A stretch of 64,000 nucleotides of DNA, taken from assembly GCA_963205115.1 (NCBI GenBank), contig CAUJHV010000002.1, forward strand, positions 1-64,000, in the 5' to 3' direction. Of the stretch, positions 28,081 through 37,369 are shown one piece after another. The notes beneath the pieces are model-generated. The model saw nothing but the letters and a program-made list of their open reading frames with translations. It was not told the origin of the DNA and ran no database searches. The translations under genes and the position numbers were made by a program. Every line of letters starts with the position of its first letter. Position 1 is the stretch's first letter. This stretch comes from Pseudomonadota bacterium. Lineage in GTDB: Bacteria > Pseudomonadota > Gammaproteobacteria > Burkholderiales > Burkholderiaceae_C.

Positions 28081-28986
28081 ATGACACCGCTGCGCACGCC
28101 CGACGGCCTGGACCTCTACCGCGTCGACACCCTGCCGTCGGGTACGCCGCGCGCGGCCGTGCTGCTGGTGCATGGCCTGGGCGAACACCTGGGCCGCTAC
28201 GCCGCGCTGACGGCCCGCCTGGTCGATGCCGGGCACGCGGTGCATGCCTTCGACCAGCGCGGCCACGGCCGCTCGCCCGGCGCGCGCGGCGCGATTCCGA
28301 ACGAGAACGCGCCGATGACCGATCTGGCCGCGATGATCGACGCCGTGCGCAGCCGCCACGCCGCGCTGCCGCTGGTGCTGCTGGGCCACAGCATGGGCGG
28401 CGTCGAGGCGGCGCGCTTCGTCGCCGAATCGCTGTCGCCCGCGCCGGCCGCGTGGTCGCGCCGGGTCGATCTGCTGGCGCTGTCGTCGCCGGCGCTGGCC
28501 GCGGACATCACACGCGTGCAGCGGCTGCTGCTGGCGCTGGGACGGCTGGCGCCCGACCAGCCGGCGCACAACGGGCTGCAGCCGCAGTGGGTCAGCCGCG
28601 ACCCGGCCGTGGTCGCCGCCTACCAGGCCGACCCGCTGGTGCACGACCGTCTGACGCCGCGCCTGGGCCGCTGGATCCTCGATGCCGGCGAGCACGTGCG
28701 TGCCGCGGCACCGCGCTGGCACACGCCCACGCTGCTGATGTGGGCCGGCGCCGACCGCTGCGTCGCCCCCCGTGGATCGCAGGAATTTGCCGCTGCGGCG
28801 CCGCCGGCCCTGGTGCACGCGCGCTGCTTCGAGACCCTGTACCACGAGATCTTCAACGAGCCGCAGCAGGACGAGGTCGTTGCAACCTTGCTGCAGTGGC
28901 TGGACGCGCACCTGGCTGTCATCCGGCCCGGCGCGGGTCCGTCGATCGCACCGACACCCCCCGCACCGACCCGGAGCCCGCCATGA
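28081..28986 (+). CDS. Alpha/beta hydrolase, monoacylglycerol lipase/lysophospholipase-like
   Basis: A 301-residue cytoplasmic hydrolase. The oxyanion region is VLLVHGLGEHLGRY, the nucleophile elbow is GHSMGG (Ser near residue 104), the acid is in MWAGADRCV (Asp near 224) and the histidine in TLYHEIFNE (near 259). The FDQRGHGRSPG motif is typical of monoacylglycerol lipases and lysophospholipases (Hydrolase_4). It starts 25 bases after the metH-type gene and its stop overlaps the M20 peptidase start by four bases (ATGA), so they form a unit. Confidence 0.88.
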   Translation: MTPLRTPDGLDLYRVDTLPSGTPRAAVLLVHGLGEHLGRYAALTARLVDAGHAVHAFDQRGHGRSPGARGAIPNENAPMTDLAAMIDAVRSRHAALPLVLLGHSMGGVEAARFVAESLSPAPAAWSRRVDLLALSSPALAADITRVQRLLLALGRLAPDQPAHNGLQPQWVSRDPAVVAAYQADPLVHDRLTPRLGRWILDAGEHVRAAAPRWHTPTLLMWAGADRCVAPRGSQEFAAAAPPALVHARCFETLYHEIFNEPQQDEVVATLLQWLDAHLAVIRPGAGPSIAPTPPAPTRSPP

Positions 28987-30458
28987 ATGCACGCGATCCT
29001 CACCAGCCGCTGCCCGAGGCCGCTGCCCAGGCACTGGCCGCCCACGCCCAGCGCAACTGGCGCGAGTCCATCGTGCCGGCGCTGCGCGACTACATCGCCA
29101 TCCCGGCCAAGAGCCCGCTGTTCGACCCGGACTGGGCGGCCCACGGCCACATCGAGCGCGTGGTGCGCGACGCTGCGGCCTGGGCCGAAGGTCGCGGGCT
29201 GCGGGGGCTGACGCTCGAAGTGGTGCGCATCGAAGGGCGCACGCCGGTCATCTTCTTCGAGATCCCGTCGACCAAGTCCGGCTGCACCGACACGGTCGTC
29301 TTCTACGGCCACCTGGACAAGCAGCCCGAGTTCAGCGGCTGGCGCAACGACCTCGGCCCCTGGACACCGAAGATCGACGACGGCCGCCTCTACGGCCGCG
29401 GCGGCGCCGACGATGGTTATGCGCTGTACGCGGCGATCACCGCCATCGAATCGCTGGACGCGCAGCAGCTGCCGCGCCCGCGCTGCGTCGGCCTGATCGA
29501 GACCTGCGAGGAAAGCGGCTCCTTCGACCTGCCGGCCTATCTGGAGGTGCTGCAGCCGCGCATGGGCCAGGTCAGCCTGGTCGTGTGCCTGGATTCCGGC
29601 GCCGGCAATTACGACCAGCTGTGGCTGACGACCAGCCTGCGCGGCAACATCACGGGCGTGCTGAAGGTCGAGATCCTGTCCGAAGGCGTGCACTCGGGTG
29701 ACGCCAGCGGCCTGGTGCCGTCGAGCTTCCGCATCATGCGCCAGGTGCTGGACCGGCTGGAGGATTCGAAGACCGGCCGCCTGCTGCCGGAGAGTTTCCA
29801 CTGCGCCATCCCGGCCGACCGCATCGAGCAGGCACGCGCGGCGGCGGCCACGCTCGGCGACGAAGTCTGGAAGCGCATGCCCTGGACCTGCGGCGCCGAC
29901 GGCGCGCTGTCCCTGCCCACCACCACCGACCCGGTCGAGGCGCTGCTCAACCGCACCTGGCGGCCCACGCTGAGCGTTACCGGGGTGGAGGGCATGCCCG
30001 ACCTGCGCAATGCCGGCAATGTGCTGCGGCCCTACACGGCCTTCAAGCTGAGCCTGCGTCTGCCGCCGTTGGTGGCTGGCCACGAAGCGGCCGAGCGTCT
30101 GAAGTCCTTGCTGGAAGACCAGGCACCCTACCGCGCCAAAGTCACGTTCGAGCCTGATGGCCGCGCCGGTGCCTGGGGCGCGACCGGCTGGAATGCACCG
30201 CCGCTGTCGCCTTGGTTGGCCCGCGCGGTCGATCAGGCCTCGCAGGCGCATTTCGGCGCGCCGGCGGGCTATATCGGCCAGGGCGGCACGATCCCGCTGA
30301 TGAATCTGCTGCAGCAGGGCTTCCCGGCCGCGCAGATGATGGTCTGTGGCGTGCTGGGCCCCAAGAGCAATGCGCACGGCCCCAACGAGTTCCTGCACCT
30401 GGCCTACGGCGAGCGGCTGACGGCATCGGTGGCGCAGGTGATTGCGTCGCATCCCTGA
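28983..30458 (+). CDS. M20 family metallopeptidase
   Basis: A 491-residue dinuclear zinc peptidase. Metal-binding motifs: FYGHLDKQPEF (His, about residue 116), GRGGADDGYA (bridging Asp, about residue 141), ETCEESGS (catalytic Glu pair) and VVCLDSGAGN (Asp). The C-terminal GPNEFLHLAY supplies the last His. The inserted dimerisation domain starts near residue 220 with SLRGNITGVL. It resembles cytosolic non-specific dipeptidases. The start at 28983 overlaps the hydrolase stop by four bases. The gene is convergent with the amgK-like gene across a nested hairpin. Confidence 0.9.
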   Translation: MNARDPHQPLPEAAAQALAAHAQRNWRESIVPALRDYIAIPAKSPLFDPDWAAHGHIERVVRDAAAWAEGRGLRGLTLEVVRIEGRTPVIFFEIPSTKSGCTDTVVFYGHLDKQPEFSGWRNDLGPWTPKIDDGRLYGRGGADDGYALYAAITAIESLDAQQLPRPRCVGLIETCEESGSFDLPAYLEVLQPRMGQVSLVVCLDSGAGNYDQLWLTTSLRGNITGVLKVEILSEGVHSGDASGLVPSSFRIMRQVLDRLEDSKTGRLLPESFHCAIPADRIEQARAAAATLGDEVWKRMPWTCGADGALSLPTTTDPVEALLNRTWRPTLSVTGVEGMPDLRNAGNVLRPYTAFKLSLRLPPLVAGHEAAERLKSLLEDQAPYRAKVTFEPDGRAGAWGATGWNAPPLSPWLARAVDQASQAHFGAPAGYIGQGGTIPLMNLLQQGFPAAQMMVCGVLGPKSNAHGPNEFLHLAYGERLTASVAQVIASHP

Positions 30459-30497
30459 GCCTCGTGTGCGCCCGGCAGGCCGGTGCGCATGCGGCAT

Positions 30498-30544
30498 CGC
30501 CAGCCGCTCATGGGCAGGGCCCGATCTGCCCGCGCCGGCTGGCG
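30498..30544. terminator. Nested hairpin between two convergent genes
   Basis: CGCCAGCCG at 30498-30506 pairs perfectly with CGGCTGGCG at 30536-30544, enclosing a second stem, GGGCAG at 30512-30517 with CTGCCC at 30526-30531. It lies in the 111-base gap between the M20 peptidase and the amgK-like gene, which point at each other, so it could end transcripts from both sides. No T-run. Confidence 0.5.
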
Positions 30545-30569
30545 GGGCGTTGTCGGGTGAGGCGTGCGG

Positions 30570-31664
30570 CTAGAACGTATAGCCCGCCTGCGCGCCCTGC
30601 CCGGACAGCGGCTCGATCAGCGGAATCAGCCGCTGCAGCGGCCTATAGCGCATCGCCACCTTGGTGAGGTAGGCGAAGAAGCGCGGCAGGTCGGCGGCAT
30701 AGGCCGGCTTGTGATCGCGGTGCTTCAGGCGGCAGAAGATGCCGGCCACCTTCAGGTGGCGCTGCATGCCCATCCATTCGATCTGGCGCCAGCATTCGCC
30801 GAAGTCGTCGCCCACGGGCAGCCCGGCCGCGCGCGCGGTCTGCCACCAGCGCACGGCCCAGTCGATCTCCAACTCCTCAGGCCATGAGACGAAGGCGTCG
30901 CGCAGCTGGCTGGCGATGTCGTAGGTGATGGGGCCGCGCACGGCGTCCTGGAAGTCCAGCACGCCCGGGAAGGGATCCGCGACCATCAGGTTGCGCGGCA
31001 TCCAGTCGCGGTGCACGAAGACCGTGGGCTGGGCCAGCGCGCTGTCGATCAGCAGCCGGCACAGGTCGTTCCAGCGCTGGCGATCGGCGTCGTTCCAGGT
31101 GACGCCGAACTCGCGGCCGACGCACCATTCGGGAAAAAGCTCGAGCTCACGGCGCAGCATGGCCTCGTCGAAGGGCGGCAGGCTGCTCGCATCGGCGTGG
31201 GCCTGCATGCGCACGAGGGCCTGCGTGGTTTCGCGCATCCAGCGGTCCTGCTGTTCGGGCGCGGCCGCATTCAGCTCCTTGAGCAGCAGGCGCGAGCCGA
31301 GGTCGCCCAGCAGCAGGAAGCCAGCCTCGGCGTCCTGCGCCAGCACCGGCGGCACATGCAGGCCGGCCGCGCGCAGCAGGCCGCCGACATGCAGGAAGGG
31401 TCGCACGTCTTCCTGCGGCGGCGGCGCGTCCATGATGACCAGCGGTCCGTCGGCGGCCTGGATGCGCAGGTAACGGCGGAAGCTGGCATCGGCCGAGGCC
31501 GGCGCCAGGCTGTCTTCGCGCAGCCCCAGCGCCGCGGGCAGGCTGCTCAACCAGGCGTGGAAACGCGCGTGGCGAACAGGGTCGTTCCAGGTGACGGGAT
31601 CCGGCGCGCCGGTGGGGGTGGGCGCAGCCGCAGGGGCGGCGCCGGGGTGGGGCTCGAGGCTCAT
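30570..31664 (-). CDS. amgK: AmgK-like sugar kinase (aminoglycoside phosphotransferase fold)
   Basis: A 364-residue cytoplasmic kinase from the ATG at 31664. The fold is that of aminoglycoside phosphotransferases: SFRRYLRIQ and LVIMDAPP at the N-lobe, catalytic loop VFVHRDWMPRNLM (about residues 218-230) and metal-binding LDFQDAVRGP. In Pseudomonas the gene divergent from lptD in this position encodes AmgK, which phosphorylates N-acetylmuramate/N-acetylglucosamine at the anomeric carbon in the peptidoglycan recycling bypass. The divergent lptD here supports that name. Its usual partner murU is missing downstream. Confidence 0.8.
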   Translation of the reverse strand: MSLEPHPGAAPAAAPTPTGAPDPVTWNDPVRHARFHAWLSSLPAALGLREDSLAPASADASFRRYLRIQAADGPLVIMDAPPPQEDVRPFLHVGGLLRAAGLHVPPVLAQDAEAGFLLLGDLGSRLLLKELNAAAPEQQDRWMRETTQALVRMQAHADASSLPPFDEAMLRRELELFPEWCVGREFGVTWNDADRQRWNDLCRLLIDSALAQPTVFVHRDWMPRNLMVADPFPGVLDFQDAVRGPITYDIASQLRDAFVSWPEELEIDWAVRWWQTARAAGLPVGDDFGECWRQIEWMGMQRHLKVAGIFCRLKHRDHKPAYAADLPRFFAYLTKVAMRYRPLQRLIPLIEPLSGQGAQAGYTF

Positions 31665-31786
31665 CGCGGCGGGCGGGGCAATCGGACCCCTCGTGGATAA
31701 TGCCCATTCTACAAATCGCCCCGCGAGCCCCGGCAGGCCTGCGCCGCCGGCCCGGGGCATGCGGGTGTGCCTTCCCGCATCGACCC
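31665..31786. promoter_or_regulatory. Divergent promoter region between amgK and lptD
   Basis: Sigma-70-like -10 boxes lie in both directions: GATAAT at 31696-31701 on the plus strand for lptD, and TAGAAT (31711 to 31706) on the minus strand for the amgK-like gene. The two overlap back to back, so transcription in one direction may hinder the other. No convincing -35 for either. Confidence 0.4.
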
Positions 31787-34312
31787 ATGTCCGTCCGCCC
31801 TCCCATCCTGTGTGCCTGGTGCCCGTCCGCGGCGCAGCTGCGGCCGGTGGCGTGGGCCGCGGCACAGGCCTGTCTGTGGACGGCAGCGGTCCTCGGTGCG
31901 GCATACGCGCAGACGCCCGAGGCGCCCGCGTCGCTTCCGGTTGCAGGGTCTTCCGCGCCATCGGCGGCCTCAGGGGCATCGCCGGGATCCGCGGCACCCG
32001 CGGCATCCGCACCGGCTGCCGGGGCGTCGGCCGCCGCGTCGGCATCGGCCGCGCCGGGTTCGATCTCACTGCGCCTGGATCGCGATCTATCGCCCTTGCC
32101 GCGCGGACCGCAGGCGCCGCCGCTGCCCGCCTACCTGCGCGCGCAGCGCATCGATGCGAAGCTGGGTGTCGAGGCCTCGGCCGAAGGCCAGGTCGAGTTC
32201 CGCCGCGGCGGGACGGTCCTGGATGCCGACCGTGTCGATTACCGCTACGGCGACGACCTCGTCCATGCGCGCGGCCACGTGCAGATCAGCCGCGATGGGG
32301 CGGTCTACCGCGGCCCGGAGCTGGAGGTCCACCTCGACACCTTCAAGGGCTGGTTTGCGAACCCCAGCTTCGACTTCGCGCGCAACGGTGCCGGCGGCGA
32401 CGCCGAGCGTGTGGAGTTCATCGACGGCTCGCGCTCGCGCGCCCTGCGCGCGCGCTACACGAGCTGCCCGCGTGACGATGGCGGCACGGCGGCCTGGCAG
32501 CTCACGGCCGACCAGGTCGACCTGAATTTCGACGCCAACGAGGGCATCGCGTCCGGCGCGGTGCTGCGCTTTCTCGGCGTGCCCATCCTTGCGGCGCCGC
32601 GCTTGAGTTTTCCGATCACGGACGAGCGCAAGTCCGGCTGGCTGCCGCCCACCGTGAACATCGACAACCGCAGCGGCCTCGATGTCTCGGTTCCTTACTA
32701 CTGGAACATCGCGCCGAACCGCGACGCCACGATCGCCCCGCGGTTGCTGGCCCGTCGCGGACCCGCGGCGGACATGGAGTTCCGCTACCTCGAGCGGAGC
32801 TTCGGCGGGCAGCTCGGCCTGGACCTGCTGCCCCACGACCGCGAGGCCGGCCGCACGCGTTTCGCGTGGCGCGCCCAGCACGACGGCACGCTCGACAGCC
32901 GCTGGGACTTCCTGCGCCAGACGCGGCTGCGCTGGAACGCGCTGGGTGTCTCGGACGACGACTGGTGGAAGGACTTCCCGCGGTCCACGGGCTCGCTGAC
33001 GCCGCGGCTGCTGGAGCAGTCGGCCGATCTGGAAAAGCCGCTGCACTGGGGGCCGGTCACCGGGCAGTGGTACGCGCGGTTGTCGCAGTGGCAGGTGCTG
33101 CAATCCACCACCGACCCCATCTTCTCGCCCTACCAGCGCAGCCCGCAGCTGGGCGTGAGCGGGCAGGCCGCGCTGCCGGCGGGCACGCAGCTGAGTTTCG
33201 AGTCGGAATTCAACCGCTTCACGCTGGGGCGCCTGGGACCCACCGATGGCGGCCGCCCGGAGGGCTCGCGCTGGCATGCCGCCGCGTCGATCTCACGCCC
33301 CTGGCGCGAGCCCGGCTGGTGGGTGGTGCCCCAGTTGAGCTTCAACACGGCCTATTACGACACCCAGGGGCGCCCCAGCGCCTCGCGCAGCGTGCCCACG
33401 CTCAGCGTCGATGCCGGCGCCACCTTCGAGCGGCGCATGCGCTTCCTGGGCCGCGACCTGCGGCAGGTGCTGGAGCCACGGCTGCATTACGTGCGCACGC
33501 CCTTCCGCGCCCAGAGCCAGCTGCCCAATTACGACTCCGCGGGTAAGGACTTCAACTTCACGTCGATCTATTCGGACAACGCCTGGTCGGGCGTCGACCG
33601 CATCTCGGATTCGCACCAGCTCACTTTCGGCGCCACCACGCGGCTCGTGCGCCCGAGCGACGGCGCGGAGGTGCTTCGCCTGGGCCTGGTGCAGCGCGTG
33701 CTGTTTTCGCCGCAGGTGGTGACGCCGGACGACACCAACCCGCTGGCCGACGCGGCCACGCCACTGACGCGACGGCTGTCGGACGTGCTGCTGATCGGCT
33801 CGACGCAGGTGGTTCCGCGCTGGAACCTCGAGGGCACGGTGCGCTACAACGCCGATACGCAGCGCACCGTGCGCTCGGTCCTTGGCGCGCGCTACGACGC
33901 AGGCGACTTCCGCGCTTTCAGTGCCAGCTACCGCTACACGCGCGGCCAATCGGAGCAGATCGATGTCGGCTGGCAGTGGCCGGTGGCGCGCATCACGGGC
34001 CGCTCGAACGGCTGCAATGGGCGCCTGTACAGCGTGGGCCGGGTCAACTACAGCATGCTGGACAGCCGCATCACCGATTCGCTGCTGGGCCTGGAGTTCG
34101 ACGCAGGCTGCTGGATCGGCCGCATCGTGGCCGAACGGGTGTCCACCGGGCGCACCGAAGCGACCACGCGGCTGATGCTTCAACTGGAGCTCGTGGGGCT
34201 GTCGCGGCTGGGTTCGAATCCGCTGCGGGTGTTGAAGGACAATATTCCCGGATACCGATTGCTGCGCGAAGAGCGCGGCTCGACGCCTGCCACGAGCACC
34301 ACACATGACTGA
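31787..34312 (+). CDS. lptD: LPS-assembly protein LptD
   Basis: An 841-residue outer-membrane protein from the ATG at 31787. After a signal region ending AYAQ (about residue 45) and an Ala/Pro/Ser-rich spacer comes the N-terminal LptA-like domain (VLDADRVDYRYGDDLVHARG, about residues 145-165), then the LptD barrel from about residue 290, with SFPITDERKSGWLPPTV. The barrel with LptE inserts lipopolysaccharide into the outer leaflet. The last four codons overlap surA by eight bases, the conserved lptD-surA pair. The low-complexity spacer is longer than usual. Confidence 0.95.
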   Translation: MSVRPPILCAWCPSAAQLRPVAWAAAQACLWTAAVLGAAYAQTPEAPASLPVAGSSAPSAASGASPGSAAPAASAPAAGASAAASASAAPGSISLRLDRDLSPLPRGPQAPPLPAYLRAQRIDAKLGVEASAEGQVEFRRGGTVLDADRVDYRYGDDLVHARGHVQISRDGAVYRGPELEVHLDTFKGWFANPSFDFARNGAGGDAERVEFIDGSRSRALRARYTSCPRDDGGTAAWQLTADQVDLNFDANEGIASGAVLRFLGVPILAAPRLSFPITDERKSGWLPPTVNIDNRSGLDVSVPYYWNIAPNRDATIAPRLLARRGPAADMEFRYLERSFGGQLGLDLLPHDREAGRTRFAWRAQHDGTLDSRWDFLRQTRLRWNALGVSDDDWWKDFPRSTGSLTPRLLEQSADLEKPLHWGPVTGQWYARLSQWQVLQSTTDPIFSPYQRSPQLGVSGQAALPAGTQLSFESEFNRFTLGRLGPTDGGRPEGSRWHAAASISRPWREPGWWVVPQLSFNTAYYDTQGRPSASRSVPTLSVDAGATFERRMRFLGRDLRQVLEPRLHYVRTPFRAQSQLPNYDSAGKDFNFTSIYSDNAWSGVDRISDSHQLTFGATTRLVRPSDGAEVLRLGLVQRVLFSPQVVTPDDTNPLADAATPLTRRLSDVLLIGSTQVVPRWNLEGTVRYNADTQRTVRSVLGARYDAGDFRAFSASYRYTRGQSEQIDVGWQWPVARITGRSNGCNGRLYSVGRVNYSMLDSRITDSLLGLEFDAGCWIGRIVAERVSTGRTEATTRLMLQLELVGLSRLGSNPLRVLKDNIPGYRLLREERGSTPATSTTHD

Positions 34313-35675
34313 TCGCACCGTTTCCCACCGGCTTCTTGCCTCGGCACTGGCCTTGGCGATGGCCGCCGGTGCCCATCTGTCGGCCTCGGCCCAGGGCCGT
34401 CCGACAGCCACCGAGCGCGCCGCCGCGCGGGCCACCGACCGGTCGGCCACGCGGCCCGGTGACTACATCGTGGCGGTGGTCAACCAGGAACTGGTGACCG
34501 CGGTCGAAGTCGAGATGCGCATGCGGCGGCTGGCCGAGGACGCCGCCCGCAGCGGCCAGCGCCTGCCGCCGGCCGACGCCTTGCGCAAGCAGGTCGTCGA
34601 GGACCTGATCGAAGAGCGTGTCATCCTGACCTTCTCGCGCGAAAGCGGCGGCAAGATCGACGAGGTCGAACTCAACCGCGCCATGCAGGCCGTGGCGGCG
34701 CAGAACCAGCTGACAACCGATCAGCTGCGCGACCGGCTGAAGAAGGAAGGCATCGACTACGCGCGCTTTCGCAGCAACCTCTCCGACCAGTTGCTCGTGG
34801 AGCGCACGCGTGAGCGCGAGGTCTATCCGCGCATCCGCATCACGGACGCCGAGATCGACCGCCTGATCGACCAGCAGCGCGGCAACGCGGCGGCCGACCC
34901 GGTGATCAACGTCGCCCAGATCCTCGTGACGGTGCCCGAAGGTGCCGCCGAGTCCGTCGTGGCCGAGCGCCGCGCGCGCGCCGAGGGCGCGCTGGCGCGC
35001 GTGCGGGGCGGGGCCGCCTTTGCGGACGTGGCGCGCGAGGTCTCCGAAGACGGCAACCGCCAGCAGGGCGGCGAAATCGGCCCGCGGCCGGGCTCGCGCC
35101 TGCCGGACCTCTTTGTCGCCGCCGTGAAGACGCTCAAGCCGGGCGAGGTCGCGCCGGCCCTGGTGCGCAGCGGCGCCGGCTTCCACGTCCTGCGGCTGCT
35201 GTCCCGAGACGACGGCGGACCGCTGCGCGTGACACAGACCCGCGCACGCCACATCCTGATCCGCCCGACCGAGCAGCTGCGGGTCGAGCAAGCCCAGGCG
35301 CTGGTGGCCGAGTACCGGCGGCGCATCGAATCCGGCGCGCGCAAGTTCGAGGACGTGGCGCGCAGCTTCTCCGAAGACGGCTCCGCCGCGCAGGGCGGCG
35401 ACCTGGGCTGGACCTCGCCGGGCACGCTGGTGCCGGAATTCGAGGAGGCGATGAACCGGCTGCCCATCGACGGACTGTCCCCGCCGGTGACCTCGCGTTT
35501 TGGCGTGCACCTGATCCAGGTGCTCGAGCGCCGCCAGATCGAGGTCGATCCGAAGCAGGCGCGTGAACAGGCGCGCGCCGCCTTGCGCGAGCAGAAATTC
35601 GAAGGTGCCTACGCCGACTGGGTGCGCGACCTGCGCGGCCGCGCCTACGTCGAGCTGCGCGAGCCGCCGCTCTGA
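34305..35675 (+). CDS. surA: Periplasmic chaperone / peptidyl-prolyl isomerase SurA
   Basis: A 456-residue exported protein with a signal peptide ending SASAQ (about residue 30). The SurA N-domain spans about residues 50-190 ([34 protein letters not shown]). Two parvulin domains follow: [11 protein letters not shown] with GGEIGPR (about 200-300) and [10 protein letters not shown] with [10 protein letters not shown] (about 310-415), then a C-terminal helix. It escorts outer-membrane proteins such as LptD to the Bam complex. It overlaps lptD by eight bases. Confidence 0.96.
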   Translation: MTDRTVSHRLLASALALAMAAGAHLSASAQGRPTATERAAARATDRSATRPGDYIVAVVNQELVTAVEVEMRMRRLAEDAARSGQRLPPADALRKQVVEDLIEERVILTFSRESGGKIDEVELNRAMQAVAAQNQLTTDQLRDRLKKEGIDYARFRSNLSDQLLVERTREREVYPRIRITDAEIDRLIDQQRGNAAADPVINVAQILVTVPEGAAESVVAERRARAEGALARVRGGAAFADVAREVSEDGNRQQGGEIGPRPGSRLPDLFVAAVKTLKPGEVAPALVRSGAGFHVLRLLSRDDGGPLRVTQTRARHILIRPTEQLRVEQAQALVAEYRRRIESGARKFEDVARSFSEDGSAAQGGDLGWTSPGTLVPEFEEAMNRLPIDGLSPPVTSRFGVHLIQVLERRQIEVDPKQAREQARAALREQKFEGAYADWVRDLRGRAYVELREPPL

Positions 35676-35719
35676 GCGCGCGCCCCGCGTCCCGTCTTCA
35701 CCGCCGAGAACCAGCATCC

Positions 35720-36535
35720 GTGGGCACACCGGCGCGGCCCGGCCGCCATGTCGCGCGCAAGCGCTTCGGCCAGCACTTTCTGACCGACACCGTGCTGATC
35801 GAGGGCATCGTGGATGCCATCGATCCGCGGCCGGGGCAGGCGCTGGTCGAGATCGGCCCGGGCCTGGGCGCCTTGACGCGGCCGATGCGCGCGCGCTGCG
35901 AAGCACTGACCGTCATCGAGCTCGACCGCGACCTGGCGGCACGCATGCGGCGCGAGCCCGGCCTGCAGGTGGTCGAGGCGGATGTGCTGACGGTCGATTT
36001 CGCCGCATTGGCGGCCGCCGCGGGCCAGCCCCTGCGCATCGTGGGCAATCTGCCCTACAACATCTCCACGCCGATCCTGTTCCACCTGCTCGAGTACGCC
36101 GACCACGTGCGGGACCAGCACGTCATGCTGCAGGCCGAGGTGGTGCAGCGCATGGCCGCCGGGCCAGGCCGCAAGGACTACGGTCGCCTGAGCGTGATGC
36201 TGCAGTGGCGCTACGACATCCAGAGCATTCTGGAGGTGCCACCCGATGCCTTCGATCCCCCGCCGGCGGTGAACTCGACGGTGGCCTGCATGACGCCGCT
36301 GCGCGAGCCGCTGCTGCGCACGCCGGCGCAGCGCGCCTGCCTGGCCCAGATCGCGCTGTCGGCCTTTTCCCAGCGGCGCAAGTTGCTGCGGCATACGCTG
36401 GGGCGCTGGCTCGAGGAACACCGCTTTGCCGGCTCGTTCGATACGCAGCGCCGGGCCGAGGAAGTGCCCGTGGCGGAATATGTCGACTTGGCGCTGGCCG
36501 TGGCCGGGGCCGCCAGCGAGTCCTCGCCCGATTGA
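35720..36535 (+). CDS. rsmA: 16S rRNA dimethyladenosine transferase
   Basis: A 271-residue enzyme starting with GTG. Motifs: [13 protein letters not shown]-binding [10 protein letters not shown] (about residues 43-52), ELDRDLA and the catalytic NLPYNIS (about residues 113-119); C-terminal [13 protein letters not shown]. It dimethylates two adjacent adenines near the 3' end of 16S rRNA. In E. coli the order is lptD-surA-pdxA-rsmA; pdxA is absent here, and the rsmA start lies 45 bases after surA. Confidence 0.95.
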   Translation: MGTPARPGRHVARKRFGQHFLTDTVLIEGIVDAIDPRPGQALVEIGPGLGALTRPMRARCEALTVIELDRDLAARMRREPGLQVVEADVLTVDFAALAAAAGQPLRIVGNLPYNISTPILFHLLEYADHVRDQHVMLQAEVVQRMAAGPGRKDYGRLSVMLQWRYDIQSILEVPPDAFDPPPAVNSTVACMTPLREPLLRTPAQRACLAQIALSAFSQRRKLLRHTLGRWLEEHRFAGSFDTQRRAEEVPVAEYVDLALAVAGAASESSPD

Positions 36536-36913
36536 CCGCGCGGCGCGGGCCAGGGGTGGCCAGCTTGCCGCAAAAGTAGCGCGAAGGGGCGCCGCGGTTC
36601 TGCCTCACCAATGACTACGCCCGGCCACCGGACCCGCATCGCGCGGATCCAGCGCCGGGCGCCTGGATCGTTTTCCGAGTGACGTCCGACAGACCGGCTT
36701 CAGGGCCGGGCTGCGGGCGCCGCCGCCGTCAGGCGGCGTTGAGCCACGCCGCCGTATCGAAGGCGCTGCACATCATCGGCATGTTGGTGCCGAAATTCGG
36801 ATTGAAACCATTCTTGGACACCGTCACCTTCGGTGGTGCCTTGACCACCGCGGTGGCGTCTGACTGGGCCGTCTCGCCAGCCCGCTCCCATGACCCGTTT
36901 TCCTGGGAGCGGG
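36536..36913. other. Gap with no confident gene, two strong palindromes and an open minus-strand frame
   Basis: After rsmA there is no T-rich terminator. CGCCGCC at 36721-36727 pairs with GGCGGCG at 36732-36738. The 11-bp stem at 36880-36914 follows barstar. Between them runs a minus-strand open frame with genome-like codon use, listed separately. The stretch 36540-36720 shows nothing I can call. Confidence 0.5.
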
Positions 36914-36935
36914 CTACTGAAAAGAATAAAAACAC
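36729..36935 (-). CDS. Uncertain small ORF or 3' remnant of a gene (68 codons)
   Basis: A minus-strand open frame ending NMPMMCSAFDTAAWLNAA, whose stop codon falls in the loop of a 7-bp hairpin (36721-36738). From about codon 25 on, third positions are largely G/C as in real genes here. The N-terminal 20 codons run through the barstar terminator hairpin and are unlikely to be protein-coding. No ribosome-binding site is seen. It may be the surviving 3' end of a gene lost when the RNase-barstar islet was assembled. I do not recognise the family. Confidence 0.25.
   Translation of the reverse strand: MFLFFSVARSQENGSWERAGETAQSDATAVVKAPPKVTVSKNGFNPNFGTNMPMMCSAFDTAAWLNAA
36880..36914 (-). terminator. 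Strong hairpin immediately after barstar
   Basis: An 11-bp perfect stem, GCCCGCTCCCA at 36880-36890 with TGGGAGCGGGC at 36904-36914, begins at the barstar stop codon. On the minus strand no U-run follows; a T-rich stretch lies on the other side. It probably marks the 3' end of the RNase-barstar message. Confidence 0.5.
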
Positions 36936-37309
36936 CTGAAGGGTATTCGTCGTTCCGCCCAGAAGTCGGCCGCATCGCGGAAGACATCGAGCAGCTGCTC
37001 GCGGGCTTCACGGTCGAAGCGCGCGTTGTCGGGCAGCTGTTCCAGGACGACGACAAAACCCGGTTGCTGGCCGGACTTGTTGACCAGGTCGGTCATGCAG
37101 TCGTAGAGCGCGTCCAGGTTCTTCCCGAAGTGATCCGGGAAGGTGAACGCCTTGGCGATGCTTTCCAGCACTTCCTGCTTGCCCGGGGCCGTGGCCACGT
37201 TGGCATACAGGAAATGATGTCCGGCATCCTGGGCCGCCTTCATCAGGTCGTCGACCCGGTAGGCCCGTATGGACTGGACGATATTGGGTCGGATGGTCTG
37301 CAACTGCAT
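36914..37309 (-). CDS. Barstar-family ribonuclease inhibitor
   Basis: A 131-residue cytoplasmic protein. The ATG at 37309 is chosen because AGGAGG lies ten bases upstream; an ATG 18 codons earlier would overlap the RNase gene's end region. The barstar signature is clear: FPDHFGKNLDALYDCMTDL (about residues 73-91), in which the acidic residues plug the RNase active site, followed by the beta strand PGFVVVLEQLP. It should protect the producer from the secreted RNase encoded 61 bases upstream in the same operon. Confidence 0.92.
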   Translation of the reverse strand: MQLQTIRPNIVQSIRAYRVDDLMKAAQDAGHHFLYANVATAPGKQEVLESIAKAFTFPDHFGKNLDALYDCMTDLVNKSGQQPGFVVVLEQLPDNARFDREAREQLLDVFRDAADFWAERRIPFRCFYSFQ

Positions 37310-37369
37310 GGGTCGCGTTCCTCCTGTGGTCGATGGTGGAAAAGAAGAGATGCTGGTGTCCATGGCGAT

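Noticed and set aside
34205..34222. tRNA T-arm-like GGGTTCGAATCC
   Set aside because: It lies inside lptD coding sequence in frame, and no acceptor or anticodon stem surrounds it.
36590..36640. Minus-strand C-terminus-like sequence reading LDPRDAGPVAGRSHW
   Set aside because: It resembles the end of some hydrolases, but no upstream coding frame, start or family motif supports a gene.
36679..36939. 86-codon plus-strand frame after rsmA
   Set aside because: It crosses two palindromes, has no ribosome-binding site and shows no family; the minus-strand frame has the better codon pattern.
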